Assembly (NCBI RefSeq): GCF_014164775.1
Contig: NZ_JACJGB010000006.1
Location: 186,001-250,000 of the forward strand
Reading direction: 5' to 3'
DNA length: 64,000 bases
From: Tessaracoccus sp. MC1679
GTDB lineage: Bacteria > Actinomycetota > Actinomycetes > Propionibacteriales > Propionibacteriaceae
A program made the translations under genes and the position numbers. Below are positions 24,827 through 35,113 of the stretch, piece after piece (the first letter of the stretch is position 1; each line of letters starts with the position of its first letter). The notes under the pieces were generated by a model. It searched no databases and was not told the origin of the DNA. It saw nothing but the letters and a program-made list of their open reading frames with translations.

Positions 24827-26260
24827 TCAGTTCGGCCGCGACAGTGTCACCTTGCCCGACCGCACATCCACCTTGTCGACGCGGACGCGGATCTCCGAGC
24901 CCACCTCCTTCTGCGACGCCTTGACGCGCAGCTCGACGGCGGGGTCAGGCACCTGCAGGGTGCCGACTCCGGTCTTGGGGTGCACGTCAGTGACCACGCC
25001 GGTCAGCACGCGGCCCAGGGCGCCGCGCAGGACGAGCGCCTCGGCCAGGTCGAGCACCCCGTTCTCGTAGGCCCGGGCTGCCCGCCCGGAGTCGGCCATC
25101 TCGGCCGGCAGCGCATCGAGGCCGTCACGGGCCCACTGCGGAACCTCCACACCGTTGAGCAGCGCGTGGCACACCTCAAGGACGTAGCGGTCGACGAGGC
25201 GGCGCAGCGGGGCCGTGGTGTGCGCGTAGGGCGCGGCGAGGGCGGAGTGCTCCAGGTGTGCGTCGGGGACCGCGCCGTCGAAGGCCAGGTAGCCGGCGCC
25301 GCGGAACAGCATGGTGCATTTGGTGAGCACGGCCAGCTCACGTGGATTGTCCGGGGACAGCGAGCGCACGAACTCGGGGTAGCCCATGGACTTCGGCCAG
25401 GCGACGCCCAGCGTGGCGGCCGCTCGGCGGAGCTTCTCCAGCGACCACTGTTCGGCGGGCGGCAGCGTGCGCAGGATGCCCACCCCGCCGTCGAGCATGG
25501 TGCGGGCGGCAGCGAAGCCGGTGAGCAGGGAGATCTGCGCGTTGTGGTCCTCGACCGGCACCAGGCTCCGGAACTCCAGCTGCCAGGTCCCGTCGTGCTC
25601 GAGGATCTCCTGCTCCGGCAGATTGAGCGAGACGCCTCCCCGCTGGATCTCCAGCTGGCGACGCAACTCCCCCACCTCCGGCAGGAGCGCGATGCTGGGA
25701 TGCGGCTCGTCGCGGTCGAGGTCGCGCTGGACGCCGTCGTAGTTGAGCTTCGCGCAGCTCAGCACCAGGGCCCTGGTCAGGGAGACCCCGCGGAGCTCCC
25801 CTGCGGAGTCGAGCCGGTGCTCCCACAGCATCGCGGGGCGTGGCACGCCGTCGGCCAGGAGGGAGGCCGCACCCTCCGCCAACACGGAGGGGTGGAGCGG
25901 GACGCGCGCGCTGGGGGCGTAGAACGTCTGGCCCCGGCGATGGGTCTCCTCCTCCAGGGCGGTGCCGGGCCGCACGAAGTGGGCCACGTCGGAGATGGCG
26001 TAGCGCACCAGGTAACCGTCGCCGTCGCGCTCGATCTGCAGCGCCTGGTCCAGGTCCGTGGAGGACTCCGGGTCGATGGTGACGAACTCGATGTCGGTGC
26101 GGTCCACATGCCCACTGGGCGGCAGCTGCGCCGCCAGCTCGGCCTCGGCCAGCACCTCCGCCGGGAAGGACGTGGGCAGCTCGAGCCGTCGCTGGAGATC
26201 CAGGAGGCCGTGGTGGACCTCAGCCGGGATATTGCGGATGTCCAGATGCGTCGACGGCAT
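24827..26260 (-). CDS. RNB-domain 3'-5' exoribonuclease (RNase II/R family)
   Basis: This 477-residue protein consists mostly of the RNB catalytic domain. The metal-binding signature DPESSTDLDQAL is at residues 63-74 with Asp63, Asp69 and Asp71. It is followed by YAISDVAHFVRPGTALEEETHRRGQTFY and VPLHPSVLAEGAASLL. A C-terminal TDVHPKTGVGTLQVPDPAVELRV segment is S1-like/OB but short. It is shorter than RNase R (about 800 residues) because cold-shock domains are missing at the N-terminus. It degrades single-stranded RNA. Its start overlaps the stop of the upstream zinc-ribbon gene by 1 nt (TGATG), so the two are co-translated. Confidence 0.9.
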   Translation of the reverse strand: MPSTHLDIRNIPAEVHHGLLDLQRRLELPTSFPAEVLAEAELAAQLPPSGHVDRTDIEFVTIDPESSTDLDQALQIERDGDGYLVRYAISDVAHFVRPGTALEEETHRRGQTFYAPSARVPLHPSVLAEGAASLLADGVPRPAMLWEHRLDSAGELRGVSLTRALVLSCAKLNYDGVQRDLDRDEPHPSIALLPEVGELRRQLEIQRGGVSLNLPEQEILEHDGTWQLEFRSLVPVEDHNAQISLLTGFAAARTMLDGGVGILRTLPPAEQWSLEKLRRAAATLGVAWPKSMGYPEFVRSLSPDNPRELAVLTKCTMLFRGAGYLAFDGAVPDAHLEHSALAAPYAHTTAPLRRLVDRYVLEVCHALLNGVEVPQWARDGLDALPAEMADSGRAARAYENGVLDLAEALVLRGALGRVLTGVVTDVHPKTGVGTLQVPDPAVELRVKASQKEVGSEIRVRVDKVDVRSGKVTLSRPN

Positions 26261-27000
26261 CAGAGGCCGGACTCCGCCGTGCGCACCAGGATGCGGTCAC
26301 ACTCGACGCAGCGCACCACCTGCTCCGCGGGCGCCCGACGGTAGAGATCCAGGTCCGAGACGGTCAGCTGCAGCTGGCAGCCGCCACAGCGCCCGGCCTT
26401 CAGGAGTGCCGCCCCCAGCCCGGACGAGGCCCGCATCTTCTCGTAGAGCGCCAGAACGGCGACCGGGATGCGCGCGGCGATGGGCGCGCGGGCCACGCTC
26501 AGGTCCTTCGCCTCCTGGCTCAGCTTGGCAACCGCCTCGTCGCGCACGGCCACCTCTTCGTGCAGCCGGGCCTCGATCTCGATCTTGCGGGCCGCGATCT
26601 TCTCCCGCTGTGCGACGGCCTCCTCCAGCCGGCCCATCACCTCCAGCTCCGAGTCCTCCAGATCCGAGATGCGGCGCTGGAGGTGGGCGACCTCGTCCTG
26701 GAGCGAGCGCAGGATCTTGCCGTCGGAAACCGAACCGTCGACGATGCGCTTCTCGTCTCGCGCCAGCCTGGCCCGCACCGGCTCGAGGTCCGCCTCCGCC
26801 TTGCTGACGGCCACCTGCAGATCGTCGGCCTCGGTGGTGGAGAAGATCAGCTCGTCGGTGACGCGCTGGCGGGCGGCGATGAGGTCCGCGATGGCCTTGT
26901 GCTGAGGAAGGGACCGGGCCGCGTGCTGAATCCTGGCCACCTCCGAATCGAGGTCGGCCAACGTGAGCAGCGAGCGTTGGGCGGCGGGGTCAGCGAGCAT
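26260..27000 (-). CDS. Coiled-coil zinc-ribbon protein (DUF164/zf-RING_7)
   Basis: This 246-residue protein has a long antiparallel coiled coil (about residues 10-165; heptads such as VAHLQRRISDLEDSELEVMGR) and a C-terminal C4 zinc ribbon. The cysteines are at 205 and 208 (CGGC) and 231 and 234 (CVEC). The family includes chlamydial CT398 and Helicobacter HP0958, which act as chaperone or RNA-binding partners in secretion or flagellar assembly. The actinobacterial role is not settled. It is upstream of and coupled to the RNB exonuclease gene, a context that hints at RNA metabolism. Confidence 0.82.
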   Translation of the reverse strand: MLADPAAQRSLLTLADLDSEVARIQHAARSLPQHKAIADLIAARQRVTDELIFSTTEADDLQVAVSKAEADLEPVRARLARDEKRIVDGSVSDGKILRSLQDEVAHLQRRISDLEDSELEVMGRLEEAVAQREKIAARKIEIEARLHEEVAVRDEAVAKLSQEAKDLSVARAPIAARIPVAVLALYEKMRASSGLGAALLKAGRCGGCQLQLTVSDLDLYRRAPAEQVVRCVECDRILVRTAESGL

Positions 27001-27063
27001 CGGGGCGTCCTTTATCCAGTTTGGGGTGCGCCCCAGACTACCCGCCGGGCCTGGCCCGGAGAC

Positions 27064-28416
27064 TCAGAGCGCTAGACGCGACTTGACCTTCTCAGCGAGG
27101 GTGTCGGCGATCCGGCGCGCCGCCTCGTCCGTGGGCGCCTCCACCATCACGCGCACCACCGGCTCCGTGCCGGAGGGGCGAAGCAGCACCCGTCCCGCGT
27201 CGCCCAGCTCCCGGGACGCGGCCGCCACCGCCTGCTGAACCCCTGTGTCGATGCCGGCGCGCAGCTTGTCCACACCGCGGACGTTGATGATCACCTGAGG
27301 GAGCACCGTCATGACGGAGGCGAGCTCCTTCAGGGACCTGCCGGTGGAGATCATGCGGGCCGCCAGGTGCAGGCCTGTGAGGGTGCCGTCTCCGGTGTTG
27401 GCGAACTCGTTGATGATGACGTGGCCGGACTGCTCGCCGCCGAGGGCGAAACCGTTGGCGTTCATGGACTCCAGAACGTAGCGGTCCCCCACCTTCGTCT
27501 GATCCACGCGGATGCCGTGCTCCCGCATCGCGTTGATCAGCCCCAGGTTGCTCATCACGGTTGCGACGACGGTGTCGGAGTGCAGACGGTGCTCCTCCTT
27601 CATGGCGATGGCGAGGATGGCCAGGATGTGGTCGCCGTCCACCACGTTGCCGGCATGGTCGACGGCGAGGCAGCGGTCCGCGTCCCCGTCGAGGGCGATG
27701 CCCAGATCCGCGCCCTCGGCCTTGACGCGCGCGATCAGGTCGCCGAGGTGGGTGGAGCCACAGTCGCGGTTGATGTTGAGCCCGTCAGGATCGGCGTGGA
27801 TGGCGATCACCCGCGCACCCTGGGCCGCGAACGCCTCCGGGGCGGTGGCCGAGGCGGCGCCGTTGGCGCAGTCGATCACCACGGTGAGGCCCTCCAGGGA
27901 GGCGTCCTCGCCCAACGAACCCACCAGGTGAGCGACGTAGGCCTCGACGGCGCCCAGATCGCTGCGGATGCGGCCGACGGCGTCCCCGATGGGACGCTCC
28001 CAGCCTTCACCCATCCGGGTCTCGATGGCGTCCTCCAGGTAGTCGTCGAGCTTGACGCCGCCCTTGGAGAAGAACTTGATGCCGTTGTCCGGCATGGGAT
28101 TGTGCGAGGCGGAGATCATCACGCCCAGATCAGCGTGCAGGCTGTTGACCAGGAAGGCGACGCCCGGCGTGGGCAGCACCCCGAGCCGCAGCACATCCAC
28201 ACCCGCCGAGGCCAACCCGGCGATGACTGCCGCCTCGAGGAACTCGCCGCTGGCTCGCGGGTCTCGGCCGACGAGGGCCACGGGCCGATGCCCGGCGAAG
28301 GCGCCGGCCTCCCCCAGGATGTGCGCCGCCGCGACCGAAAGGTCGAGCGCCAGCTCGGCGGTCAGTTCGCTGTTCGCGACGCCACGGACGCCGTCGGTAC
28401 CAAAGAGTCGTGCCAC
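27064..28416 (-). CDS. glmM: Phosphoglucosamine mutase
   Basis: GlmM interconverts glucosamine-6-phosphate and glucosamine-1-phosphate for peptidoglycan precursor (UDP-GlcNAc) synthesis. The 450-residue length is standard. Visible features are [13 protein letters not shown] at the N-terminus, the phosphoserine loop [16 protein letters not shown] (Ser104), the metal loop [13 protein letters not shown], the sugar-binding GGEQSGHVI and the phosphate-binding [15 protein letters not shown]. The start is GTG 28416, seven nt after TAGTCT. The gene is downstream of rpsI in the conserved actinobacterial order rplM-rpsI-glmM, with 104 bp separating it from rpsI. Confidence 0.96.
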   Translation of the reverse strand: MARLFGTDGVRGVANSELTAELALDLSVAAAHILGEAGAFAGHRPVALVGRDPRASGEFLEAAVIAGLASAGVDVLRLGVLPTPGVAFLVNSLHADLGVMISASHNPMPDNGIKFFSKGGVKLDDYLEDAIETRMGEGWERPIGDAVGRIRSDLGAVEAYVAHLVGSLGEDASLEGLTVVIDCANGAASATAPEAFAAQGARVIAIHADPDGLNINRDCGSTHLGDLIARVKAEGADLGIALDGDADRCLAVDHAGNVVDGDHILAILAIAMKEEHRLHSDTVVATVMSNLGLINAMREHGIRVDQTKVGDRYVLESMNANGFALGGEQSGHVIINEFANTGDGTLTGLHLAARMISTGRSLKELASVMTVLPQVIINVRGVDKLRAGIDTGVQQAVAAASRELGDAGRVLLRPSGTEPVVRVMVEAPTDEAARRIADTLAEKVKSRLAL

Positions 28417-28520
28417 GCAGGCGAGACTACCGCCGCCTGACGCAGCCGGGCGAATTCCTCGTCGAATGCGACGAACGCCCACCCCCTGCGCGGGGATGGG
28501 CGTTCGAGGAGCGGCTGGAA

Positions 28521-29048
28521 TCAGCGCTTGCTGTACTGCGGGGCCTTGCGGGCCTTCTTGAGACCGGCCTTCTTGCGCTCGATGATGCGGGAGTCACGCG
28601 TCAGCATCCCGGCCTTCTTGAGGGCGGGACGCGAAGCCTCGGTGTCCACCGCGTTCAGCGCGCGGGCGATGCCCAGGCGGAGGGCGCCGGCCTGGCCGGT
28701 GATGCCGCCGCCGTGGATGCGGGCGATCACGTCGTAGGAGCCGGACACGCCGGCCACCACGAACGGGTCGCTGACGAGCTGCTGGTGCACCTTGTTGGGG
28801 AAGTAGTCCTCAAGGGTGCGGCCGTTGATGGTCCAGGAGCCGGAGCCGGGAACGATGCGGACGCGGGCGACCGCCTCCTTGCGGCGGCCGGTGGCGCCCA
28901 TGGGGGCGACGACGGCGGGACGCACGTCGGAGCCGGCGGCGGCAGCCGGGTTGGCGTCCGAGCGGTAGGCGATCTCGCGGTTCTGATCGTCGACGAACGG
29001 GGTGATCTCGTCCGCGACGGTCTCTTCGATGTCAGCAGTCTGGGTCAT
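28521..29048 (-). CDS. rpsI: 30S ribosomal protein S9
   Basis: S9 is 175 residues here. The C-terminal 128 form the conserved S9 fold ([76 protein letters not shown]). The Lys/Arg tail reaches the P-site tRNA. The N-terminal extension of about 45 acidic and polar residues ([15 protein letters not shown]) is usual in actinobacteria. ATG 29048 is chosen; a GTG at 29069-29071 overlapping the rplM stop codon would add seven or eight residues. The gene is 20 bp after rplM, so it is in the same operon. Confidence 0.96.
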   Translation of the reverse strand: MTQTADIEETVADEITPFVDDQNREIAYRSDANPAAAAGSDVRPAVVAPMGATGRRKEAVARVRIVPGSGSWTINGRTLEDYFPNKVHQQLVSDPFVVAGVSGSYDVIARIHGGGITGQAGALRLGIARALNAVDTEASRPALKKAGMLTRDSRIIERKKAGLKKARKAPQYSKR

Positions 29049-29068
29049 GGGATGCGTCTCGCTCTCGC

Positions 29069-29512
29069 TCACTGGGCGATCTGGGTGATCTGGTAGGCCT
29101 GCGGCTGTTGCGCGGCGTGCGGGTGCTCCGGGCCGGCATAGACCTTGAGCTTCCCGATCAGCTGACGGCTCAGCTTGTTCTTGGGCAGCATGCCCCACAC
29201 AGCGAGCTCAACCGCCTTACGGGGATCCTTGTTCAGCATCTCGCCGATGGAGACGGCCTTGAGGCCGCCCGGTCGGCCGGAGTGCGAGTAGCGCATCGAA
29301 TCCGTGCGCTTGTTGCCGGAGACGGCGATCTTCGAGGCGTTGACGACGACGACGAAATCTCCGCCGTCGACGTGCGGGGCGAAGGTGGCCTTGTGCTTGC
29401 CGCGCAACAGGGTGGCAGCGGCCACGGCGAGACGCCCGAGGATGACGTCCTCGGCATCAATCACATGCCAGTTCCGGGCGATTTCGCCCGGCTTTGGGGT
29501 GTACGTAGACAC
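29069..29512 (-). CDS. rplM: 50S ribosomal protein L13
   Basis: L13 is an early-assembly 23S rRNA-binding protein. The 147 residues contain [20 protein letters not shown], the family segments [25 protein letters not shown] and [12 protein letters not shown], and [26 protein letters not shown] 29512 gives the standard [15 protein letters not shown]-terminus. The frame is open further upstream but that part is not conserved. It is the first gene of the rplM-rpsI unit; a 247-bp divergent region separates it from the EF-G2 gene. Confidence 0.97.
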   Translation of the reverse strand: MSTYTPKPGEIARNWHVIDAEDVILGRLAVAAATLLRGKHKATFAPHVDGGDFVVVVNASKIAVSGNKRTDSMRYSHSGRPGGLKAVSIGEMLNKDPRKAVELAVWGMLPKNKLSRQLIGKLKVYAGPEHPHAAQQPQAYQITQIAQ

Positions 29513-29759
29513 GAGACCAACTTCCATTCGTTTCCAAACAAACTGCGGATCGCACTGGCGGCGTCGACTCGCGGAGCCGCAGCCGACCCCAGAAAGTCGC
29601 ACAGGCCTCTCGGCGCGCAACAGCTGCCAAGCTTACGTGGCCGGAGGGCGGCGGGGCAAATCGGTGCGCCACCTCGACGGTGCCCGCCCGGGAGGCGCTC
29701 CCCCACCGATTTGCGGGGGTTGCCTCATTGCGCCCTCACGAGGGGTCTAACGTTAGGCC

Positions 29760-31841
29760 ATGGCCTCAAAGACGAGTCCCCAGATCGCCGTCTCGACCCC
29801 CATCGACGTCCGCAACGTCGTCCTCGTGGGAGCCAGCGGCTCGGGCAAGACAACACTGTTCGAACATCTTCTGCGCGCCCGCATCGAGGGCTACCGCGGC
29901 GAGAAAGACACCCCCGAGAGGGGGGCATCGCTGACGCTGGCCTCGATCCCGTCCAACAATGTGCAGATCAACCTCCTCGACGCCCCCGGGCATGCGGAGT
30001 ATGTCGGCGAGCTGCGGGCGGGCCTTCGGGCTGCCGACGCGGCGATCTTCGTCGTCGCCGCCGGCGAGGACATCGACGCCGGCACCGTCGCGCTGTGGCA
30101 CGAATGCCAGGACGTCCAGATGCCCCGCATCCTCGCCATCACCAAGCTGGACCAGGGGCGCGCGGACTTCGAGCTGATGGTCTCGGTCGTGCAGGACACG
30201 TTCGGCGACAACATCATCCCTGCCCTCATCCCGCTCGAGGTCGACGGGGAGAACGTGGGCAACCTCTCTCTGCTGAACAAGCGCGCGCACGACTACTCGT
30301 CGGGAGTCCGGGTGTCGCGGGATGCCACGGAGGAGGAGTTGGCGCTCATCGACGAGCGCCGCGCCCCCTTGCTGGAGGCCATCATCACCGAGGTGCAGGA
30401 CGAGGACCTCATGGAGCGCTACCTCGAGGGCGAGGAGCTGGCCGCCGAAGAGGTGCACACCGCGCTGCTGGCGGCGGTGGAGTCGGGACGGTTCTTCCCG
30501 GTGCTGCCTGCCCACACCACCTCGGACAAGGGCACCGAGGAGCTGATGCGCTGGATCGAACGCGGCTTCCCGGCCCCGGCGTCGCACCACATCCCACCGA
30601 TCACCACACCCAACGGCGCCACGCTGCCGCCTGCGTCGTGCGAGCCTGACGGCCCGCTCGTCGCGCAGGTCATCCGCACCACGTCGGACAACTTCGCCGG
30701 CCGCACCAGCCTGGTGCGGATCTTCAGCGGGTCGCTGAGGGTAGACGACGTCGTCCACGTCTCGGGGCACCGCGAGCTCTTCGGCGCGGAGGCCGACCCG
30801 ATGCATCCGGACCACGACGACGACGAGCGGATCGGCCCGATGAGCGTCACCCTCGGCGGCGAGATCGTCGCCAAGCCGGTGGCTGTCGCGGGCGAGATTG
30901 TCGCGGTGACCCGGCTCTCGAAGGCCGAGACCGGGGACACGCTGTCGGATCCCGCCCGCCCCGCGCTGCTTCCGCCCTGGTCTCTACCCTCGCCTCAGCT
31001 GCCTGTCGCCATCCACGCGGCCAGCCGCGGCGATGAGGACAAGCTCGCATCCGCCCTCCACCGTCTCGCGCTGGAGGACCCCACGGTGCATCTGGAGCGC
31101 AACGCGGGCACCGAGCAGCAGCTGCTGTGGGTGATGGGCCAGGCCCACAAGGAGCTGCTCTTGGCGCGGCTCAGGGACCGCTACCAGGTGGGCTTCAAGG
31201 AGGAGCCGGTGCGGGTGGCGTTGCGGGAGACGTTCGTGGCGCCGTCGAAGGGCAAGGGCCGCCACGTCAAGCAGTCCGGCGGGCATGGTCAGTTCGCGGT
31301 CTGCGACGTCGAGGTGGAACCCCTCCCCCGTGGCGGCGGTTTCGAGTTCGTGGACAAGGTGGTGGGCGGTTCGGTGCCGCGTGCCTACATCGGCTCCGTC
31401 CAGAAGGGCCTCGAGCAGCAGCTTGCGCACGGCACCACCTTCGGGATGCCGATGGTGGACGTGCGGGTGACCCTCTACGACGGCAAGTCCCACTCGGTGG
31501 ACTCCTCGGACATGGCGTTCCAGGTGGCCGGCCAACTCGCGCTCCGGGACGCCGCCGGCCCCGGGAAGGTGGGCCTGCTGGAGCCCATCGACCGGGTGCG
31601 CGTCACCACCGGCGACTCGTTCATGGGCTCGGTGCTCACGGACCTCGCCGGCCGCAGGGCGCAGGTGCAGGGCAGCGACCTCGACGGCCAGGGCCACGCC
31701 ACCATCGAGGCACTGGTTCCGCAGAGCGAGCTCGTGACCTACCCGATCGACCTGCGCGGCGTCGCGCAGGGCACCGGCAGCTTCACCCGCGAGTTCCACG
31801 GCTACGAGTTGATGCCCGAGGAGCTCTGGCCGAAGCAGTAG
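29760..31841 (+). CDS. Elongation factor G-like GTPase (EF-G2)
   Basis: This 693-residue translational GTPase paralogue of EF-G has G1 GASGSGKTT (residues 24-32), G3 DAPGH (74-78) and G4 TKLD (128-131, where canonical EF-G has NKMD). Domains II-V are full length, including [24 protein letters not shown] of domain IV. Switch I lacks the canonical RGITI and reads [11 protein letters not shown]. Such EF-G2 proteins occur across actinobacteria beside a normal FusA; their role is poorly defined. Mycobacterial FusA2 lacks translocation activity, which I cite from memory. The start lies 6 nt after TAACGT, suggesting a leaderless mRNA. Confidence 0.88.
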   Translation: MASKTSPQIAVSTPIDVRNVVLVGASGSGKTTLFEHLLRARIEGYRGEKDTPERGASLTLASIPSNNVQINLLDAPGHAEYVGELRAGLRAADAAIFVVAAGEDIDAGTVALWHECQDVQMPRILAITKLDQGRADFELMVSVVQDTFGDNIIPALIPLEVDGENVGNLSLLNKRAHDYSSGVRVSRDATEEELALIDERRAPLLEAIITEVQDEDLMERYLEGEELAAEEVHTALLAAVESGRFFPVLPAHTTSDKGTEELMRWIERGFPAPASHHIPPITTPNGATLPPASCEPDGPLVAQVIRTTSDNFAGRTSLVRIFSGSLRVDDVVHVSGHRELFGAEADPMHPDHDDDERIGPMSVTLGGEIVAKPVAVAGEIVAVTRLSKAETGDTLSDPARPALLPPWSLPSPQLPVAIHAASRGDEDKLASALHRLALEDPTVHLERNAGTEQQLLWVMGQAHKELLLARLRDRYQVGFKEEPVRVALRETFVAPSKGKGRHVKQSGGHGQFAVCDVEVEPLPRGGGFEFVDKVVGGSVPRAYIGSVQKGLEQQLAHGTTFGMPMVDVRVTLYDGKSHSVDSSDMAFQVAGQLALRDAAGPGKVGLLEPIDRVRVTTGDSFMGSVLTDLAGRRAQVQGSDLDGQGHATIEALVPQSELVTYPIDLRGVAQGTGSFTREFHGYELMPEELWPKQ

Positions 31842-31872
31842 TTCCAGGCAGAGTCGCGGCCGCGTGTTCCCG

Positions 31873-33096
31873 TCAGGGGCGCGCGGCCGCGCCGCGTCCG
31901 GGATGCCCCACGACGGCGTCGAGGAGCGCGTCGGCGACCTCACGTTTGGTGCCTGCCGACTCGGCGATCACCGCATCGTCGGCGCCCAGGATCAGCACCC
32001 TGTTGTCCGCCGCCTCGAAGCCCTTGTGCCAGCCCACCTCGTTGACGGCCAGCAGGTCGACGCCCTTGCCGCGACGCTTGGCGACGGCGCGGCGCAGCAG
32101 TTCGTCGCCGGTGGAGGTCTCCGCCGCGAAGGCGACGATCAGCTGCCCGGGGCGGCGCCGGGCGGCCAGGCCGGCGACGATGTCCTCGTTCTCCACCAGC
32201 GTCAGCACCGGCGGGGCCCCCGCCTCCTTGGTGAGCTTCCCTTCGGAGGTTTCAGCCACCCGGTAGTCCGCGACGGCGGCCGCCATGATGACGACGTCGG
32301 CCGTCCGCGTCAGCTCTCCCATCACGGCCGACAGCTCGGAGGCTGACCCGGCGGTGCGCGTCTCGATCCCGGGCCGCTGGGCGGGGCGCAGCACGTCGGC
32401 GTCGATGTTGCAGGCCGCGAGGTAGACCCTCGCGCCGCGCTCGGACGCCGCCACCGCCAGCGCCACCCCCTGCCGACCGCTGGACCGGTTGCCGAGGTAG
32501 CGGACGGGATCGATGGGCTCGCGGGTCCCTCCGGCCGACACCGCGACGGTGAGCCCCGCGAGATCCTGCCGGTGGGCGCTGATCCGCCGCGCCGCCGCGT
32601 GGATCTCGTCGGGTTCGCTCATCCGGCCCGGCCCGGAGTCGCCGCCGGTGAGCGGTCCGTCTGCCGGCCCGATCACGTGCACGCCCCTGGACCTGAGCGT
32701 GGCCATGTTCGCCACCGTCGCCGGGTGCTGCCACATCTCGGTGTGCATCGCCGGCGCGATCAGCACCGGTGCGCGGGTGGCGAGCAGGGTGGTGCCGAGC
32801 AGGTCGGAGGCGAGGCCGGCCGCCATCGACGCGATCGTGTTGGCGGTGGCCGGCGCGACCACCACCAGGTCGGCCCGCTGGCCGAGCGCCACGTGCCGCA
32901 CCTCGGGCACGTCGTCGTGGACGGAGGTGGTGACCCGGTTGCGGGAGATCGCTTCCCACGTGGGAAGCCCGACGAACCGCAGAGCATCCTCGGTGGGGAC
33001 GACGTGCACCTCGTGCCCGTCGAGTACGAACAGGCGGACGAGCTGGACGGCCTTGTGGGCGGCGATGCCGCCCGTGACTCCCACGACGATGACCAT
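31873..33096 (-). CDS. coaBC: Bifunctional phosphopantothenoylcysteine decarboxylase / phosphopantothenate-cysteine ligase
   Basis: CoaBC catalyses two consecutive steps of coenzyme A synthesis. The 407-residue fusion has an N-terminal flavoprotein CoaC part (VTGGIAAHKAVQLVRLF, the PATANTIASMAAGLASDLL motif and APAMHTEMWQHPATVANM). The C-terminal CoaB ligase part has VSAGGTREPIDPVRYLGNRSSG, AAAVADYRVAETSEGKLTKE and FAAETS. The PxMNxxMW motif reads PAMHTEMW, a His-for-Asn form that I recall as usual in actinobacteria. It converges on the EF-G2 gene with about 30 bp between, where CGCGGCCGCG repeats could form a shared hairpin. Confidence 0.95.
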   Translation of the reverse strand: MVIVVGVTGGIAAHKAVQLVRLFVLDGHEVHVVPTEDALRFVGLPTWEAISRNRVTTSVHDDVPEVRHVALGQRADLVVVAPATANTIASMAAGLASDLLGTTLLATRAPVLIAPAMHTEMWQHPATVANMATLRSRGVHVIGPADGPLTGGDSGPGRMSEPDEIHAAARRISAHRQDLAGLTVAVSAGGTREPIDPVRYLGNRSSGRQGVALAVAASERGARVYLAACNIDADVLRPAQRPGIETRTAGSASELSAVMGELTRTADVVIMAAAVADYRVAETSEGKLTKEAGAPPVLTLVENEDIVAGLAARRRPGQLIVAFAAETSTGDELLRRAVAKRRGKGVDLLAVNEVGWHKGFEAADNRVLILGADDAVIAESAGTKREVADALLDAVVGHPGRGAAARP

Positions 33097-33164
33097 GCCG
33101 ACGATTCTTCCAGAGGCATCCGCGTTGCGCGGGTACGGCGACCGGGGCCGGGTACTGTCGCGGC

Positions 33165-33869
33165 ATGTGCACTGTGGTGATCCGGGTGCCGGAGCCGGGT
33201 GAGGGTCCGGTCCGGGTGCTGGCGGTCCGAGACGAGGACCCGGAGCGTCCCTGGCTGCCGTGGGGCGCCTGGTGGCCGGATCGGCCGTCGGTACGCGGGG
33301 TCCGGGACGAGCTTGCCGGCGGGGCCTGGCTCGCCGCCGACGGGTCGCGGCTCGCCGTGCTGCTCAATCGCGCGGGCGGCGCGGACGTGCCGGTGCCCAC
33401 CTCGAGGGGATCGCTGGTGTTGGACGCGGTGGCGGGGCGGCCGCTGCCCGAGCCGCTGACCACCCTGGGCTTCAACCTGGTGGAGGCCCACGCCGAGGGC
33501 GCGCGCGTCACGTCGTGGGAGGGCGGGCGCCCCAGTGTCACGGACCTGGCGCCCGGCACGCACATGGTGGCCCACGAGGACGTCGATGATCCCACCACCC
33601 CGAGGATCGCGCAGTGGTTGGGCCGCTTCGCGACCACCGCCACCGACGACCGGGGCGACGGCCGCTGGTGGGAGGCTTGGCTACGGGTGCTGGAGGAGTC
33701 CGCCCGGCTCGAGGCCGCCGACGACAGGGCGATCATCCGCGACAACCGGCCTCACGGCTACCCGACGCTCAGCCTGCTGGTGGCCGTCGCGTCGCTGGAC
33801 GCTTCGGGGGTCCGGGTAGCCACGGACGCGCTGGCGCGACCCGGTCAGTGGAACCGTCCGCGCCTCTGA
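33165..33869 (+). CDS. NRDE/TANGO2-family protein
   Basis: This 234-residue protein starts with Cys2 (MCTVVIR), consistent with an N-terminal nucleophile after Met removal. It carries AVRDEDPERPWLPWG where the family usually has ANRDE. Other family segments are GVRDELAGGAWLAADG and LAVLLNRAGG. TANGO2/NRDE proteins are linked to heme or lipid handling in eukaryotes; the bacterial function is unknown. The substitution of Val for Asn in the NRDE motif is notable. The start lies 6 nt after TACTGT (leaderless type). It converges on the YccF gene. Confidence 0.78.
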   Translation: MCTVVIRVPEPGEGPVRVLAVRDEDPERPWLPWGAWWPDRPSVRGVRDELAGGAWLAADGSRLAVLLNRAGGADVPVPTSRGSLVLDAVAGRPLPEPLTTLGFNLVEAHAEGARVTSWEGGRPSVTDLAPGTHMVAHEDVDDPTTPRIAQWLGRFATTATDDRGDGRWWEAWLRVLEESARLEAADDRAIIRDNRPHGYPTLSLLVAVASLDASGVRVATDALARPGQWNRPRL

Positions 33870-33877
33870 AGGGTGGC

Positions 33878-34261
33878 TCAGAAGATGGAGCCGTTGTCCA
33901 CGATCTGCTTGCCGAAGGGGAAGCAGGTCACGGGGATCATCTTGAGGCTGACGTAGGCGTTCGCGATGCCGATGATCGTGAGGGTCTGCGCCAACGCCGC
34001 GGCGACGTGCGCCAGGGCCAGCCACCAGCCGGCGATGAGGAACCAGATCACGTTCATGATCGCGGATCCGGCCCCGGCTTCCGGCCGCCTGGTCACGCTC
34101 CGCCCGAAGGGCCAGAGGACGTAGTTGGCCATCCGGAACGAGGCGACGCCGGCGGGGATGGTGATGATGAAGATGCAGGCGATCACGCCGGCGACGAAGT
34201 AGCCGAGGGCGAGCCAGAACCCGCCGAAGACGACCCAGATGATGTTGAGCAGTGTGCGCAT
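33878..34261 (-). CDS. YccF-domain inner-membrane protein
   Basis: This 127-residue protein contains two copies of the YccF hydrophobic unit: NIIWVVFGGFWLALGYFVAGVI at the N-terminus and NVIWFLIAGWWLALAHVAAALA in the second half. They alternate with ITIPAGVASFRMANYVLWPFGRSV and IGIANAYVSLKMIPVTCFPFGK. Four membrane segments are likely. E. coli YccF has unknown function. The start is ATG 34261, with AAGGAGAG upstream. It is a single-gene unit divergent from trmB. Confidence 0.85.
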   Translation of the reverse strand: MRTLLNIIWVVFGGFWLALGYFVAGVIACIFIITIPAGVASFRMANYVLWPFGRSVTRRPEAGAGSAIMNVIWFLIAGWWLALAHVAAALAQTLTIIGIANAYVSLKMIPVTCFPFGKQIVDNGSIF

Positions 34262-34381
34262 TGTCTCTCCTTGTGGCGCGGCCGACATGCACAAGCGTAT
34301 GCGCTGCGCGGCGGGCTTCGGGCGGGCCGGGCCGGGTAGGGCCCAGGCTGAGCCGACGGCGATCACCACTAGGCTGGTCCG

Positions 34382-35113
34382 GTGGATCCGCTGCCCCCCA
34401 GACTGCACCGCGACGTTGTGAGCTTCGTCCGACGCAGCGCGCGCATGAACGAGTCCCAGGCGAGGTCCTGGGAGCGCCACCGCGACACCTACGTGGTCGA
34501 CCTGCCCCGGGGGCCGTTGTCCACCTCAATCGCCGACGATGCCACCGTGGACTGGGCTGCGGAGTTCGGGCGCGAGGCACCCCTGATCGTGGAGATCGGC
34601 TCCGGCACGGGAGACTCGCTGGCCCCGATGGCCGCCGGTCGGCCGGAGGCGGATGTGGTGGCGTTCGAGGTTTTCGAGCCCGCCATCGCTTCCACGGTGG
34701 GGCGGCTGGCCCGTGCCGGGGTGCGCAACGTCCGCATCGTCATCGCCGACGGCGCCCAGGGCCTGGACAGGCTCTTCGGCGACGGCACGGTCAGCGAGCT
34801 GTGGACGTTCTTCGCTGATCCCTGGCACAAGAAGCGCCACCACAAGCGGCGGCTGGTGGGGCCGGACTTCGCGGATGTGGTGACGGCCAAGCTCGCCCCC
34901 GGGGGACTGTGGCGGCTGGCCACCGACTGGGAGGACTACGCGCTCTGGATGAGGGATCACCTCGATGCCGCGCCGGGCCTGGTCAACGAGCACGACGGTT
35001 GGGCGCCGCGTCTCGCGGAGCGGCCCGTGACCAAGTACGAGGCCAAAGGGCTCGCCGCGGGCCGCCGCGTCTACGACCTCACGTATCGGAGGATCGATGC
35101 GGCTCAGGCTTGA
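34382..35113 (+). CDS. trmB: tRNA (guanine-N7-)-methyltransferase
   Basis: TrmB methylates G46 of tRNA using SAM. The 243 residues include the SAM loop VEIGSGTGDSLAPMA, the acidic strand FEVFEPAIAS and the signature FADPWHKKRHHKRRLVGPDF, which is diagnostic of TrmB. The start is GTG 34382, six nt after TAGGCT, with no Shine-Dalgarno sequence. It overlaps truA by 17 bp, so the two tRNA-modification genes are co-transcribed. Confidence 0.94.
   Translation: MDPLPPRLHRDVVSFVRRSARMNESQARSWERHRDTYVVDLPRGPLSTSIADDATVDWAAEFGREAPLIVEIGSGTGDSLAPMAAGRPEADVVAFEVFEPAIASTVGRLARAGVRNVRIVIADGAQGLDRLFGDGTVSELWTFFADPWHKKRHHKRRLVGPDFADVVTAKLAPGGLWRLATDWEDYALWMRDHLDAAPGLVNEHDGWAPRLAERPVTKYEAKGLAAGRRVYDLTYRRIDAAQA

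Noticed and set aside
24489-25070. ORFs overlapping rnpB
   Set aside because: They read through the RNase P RNA gene and the end of the RNB gene; the structured RNA explains the conservation.
31873-33096. His-for-Asn change in the CoaC PxMNxxMW motif as an inactivating mutation
   Set aside because: The same MHTEMW form is, to my knowledge, normal in actinobacterial CoaBC.
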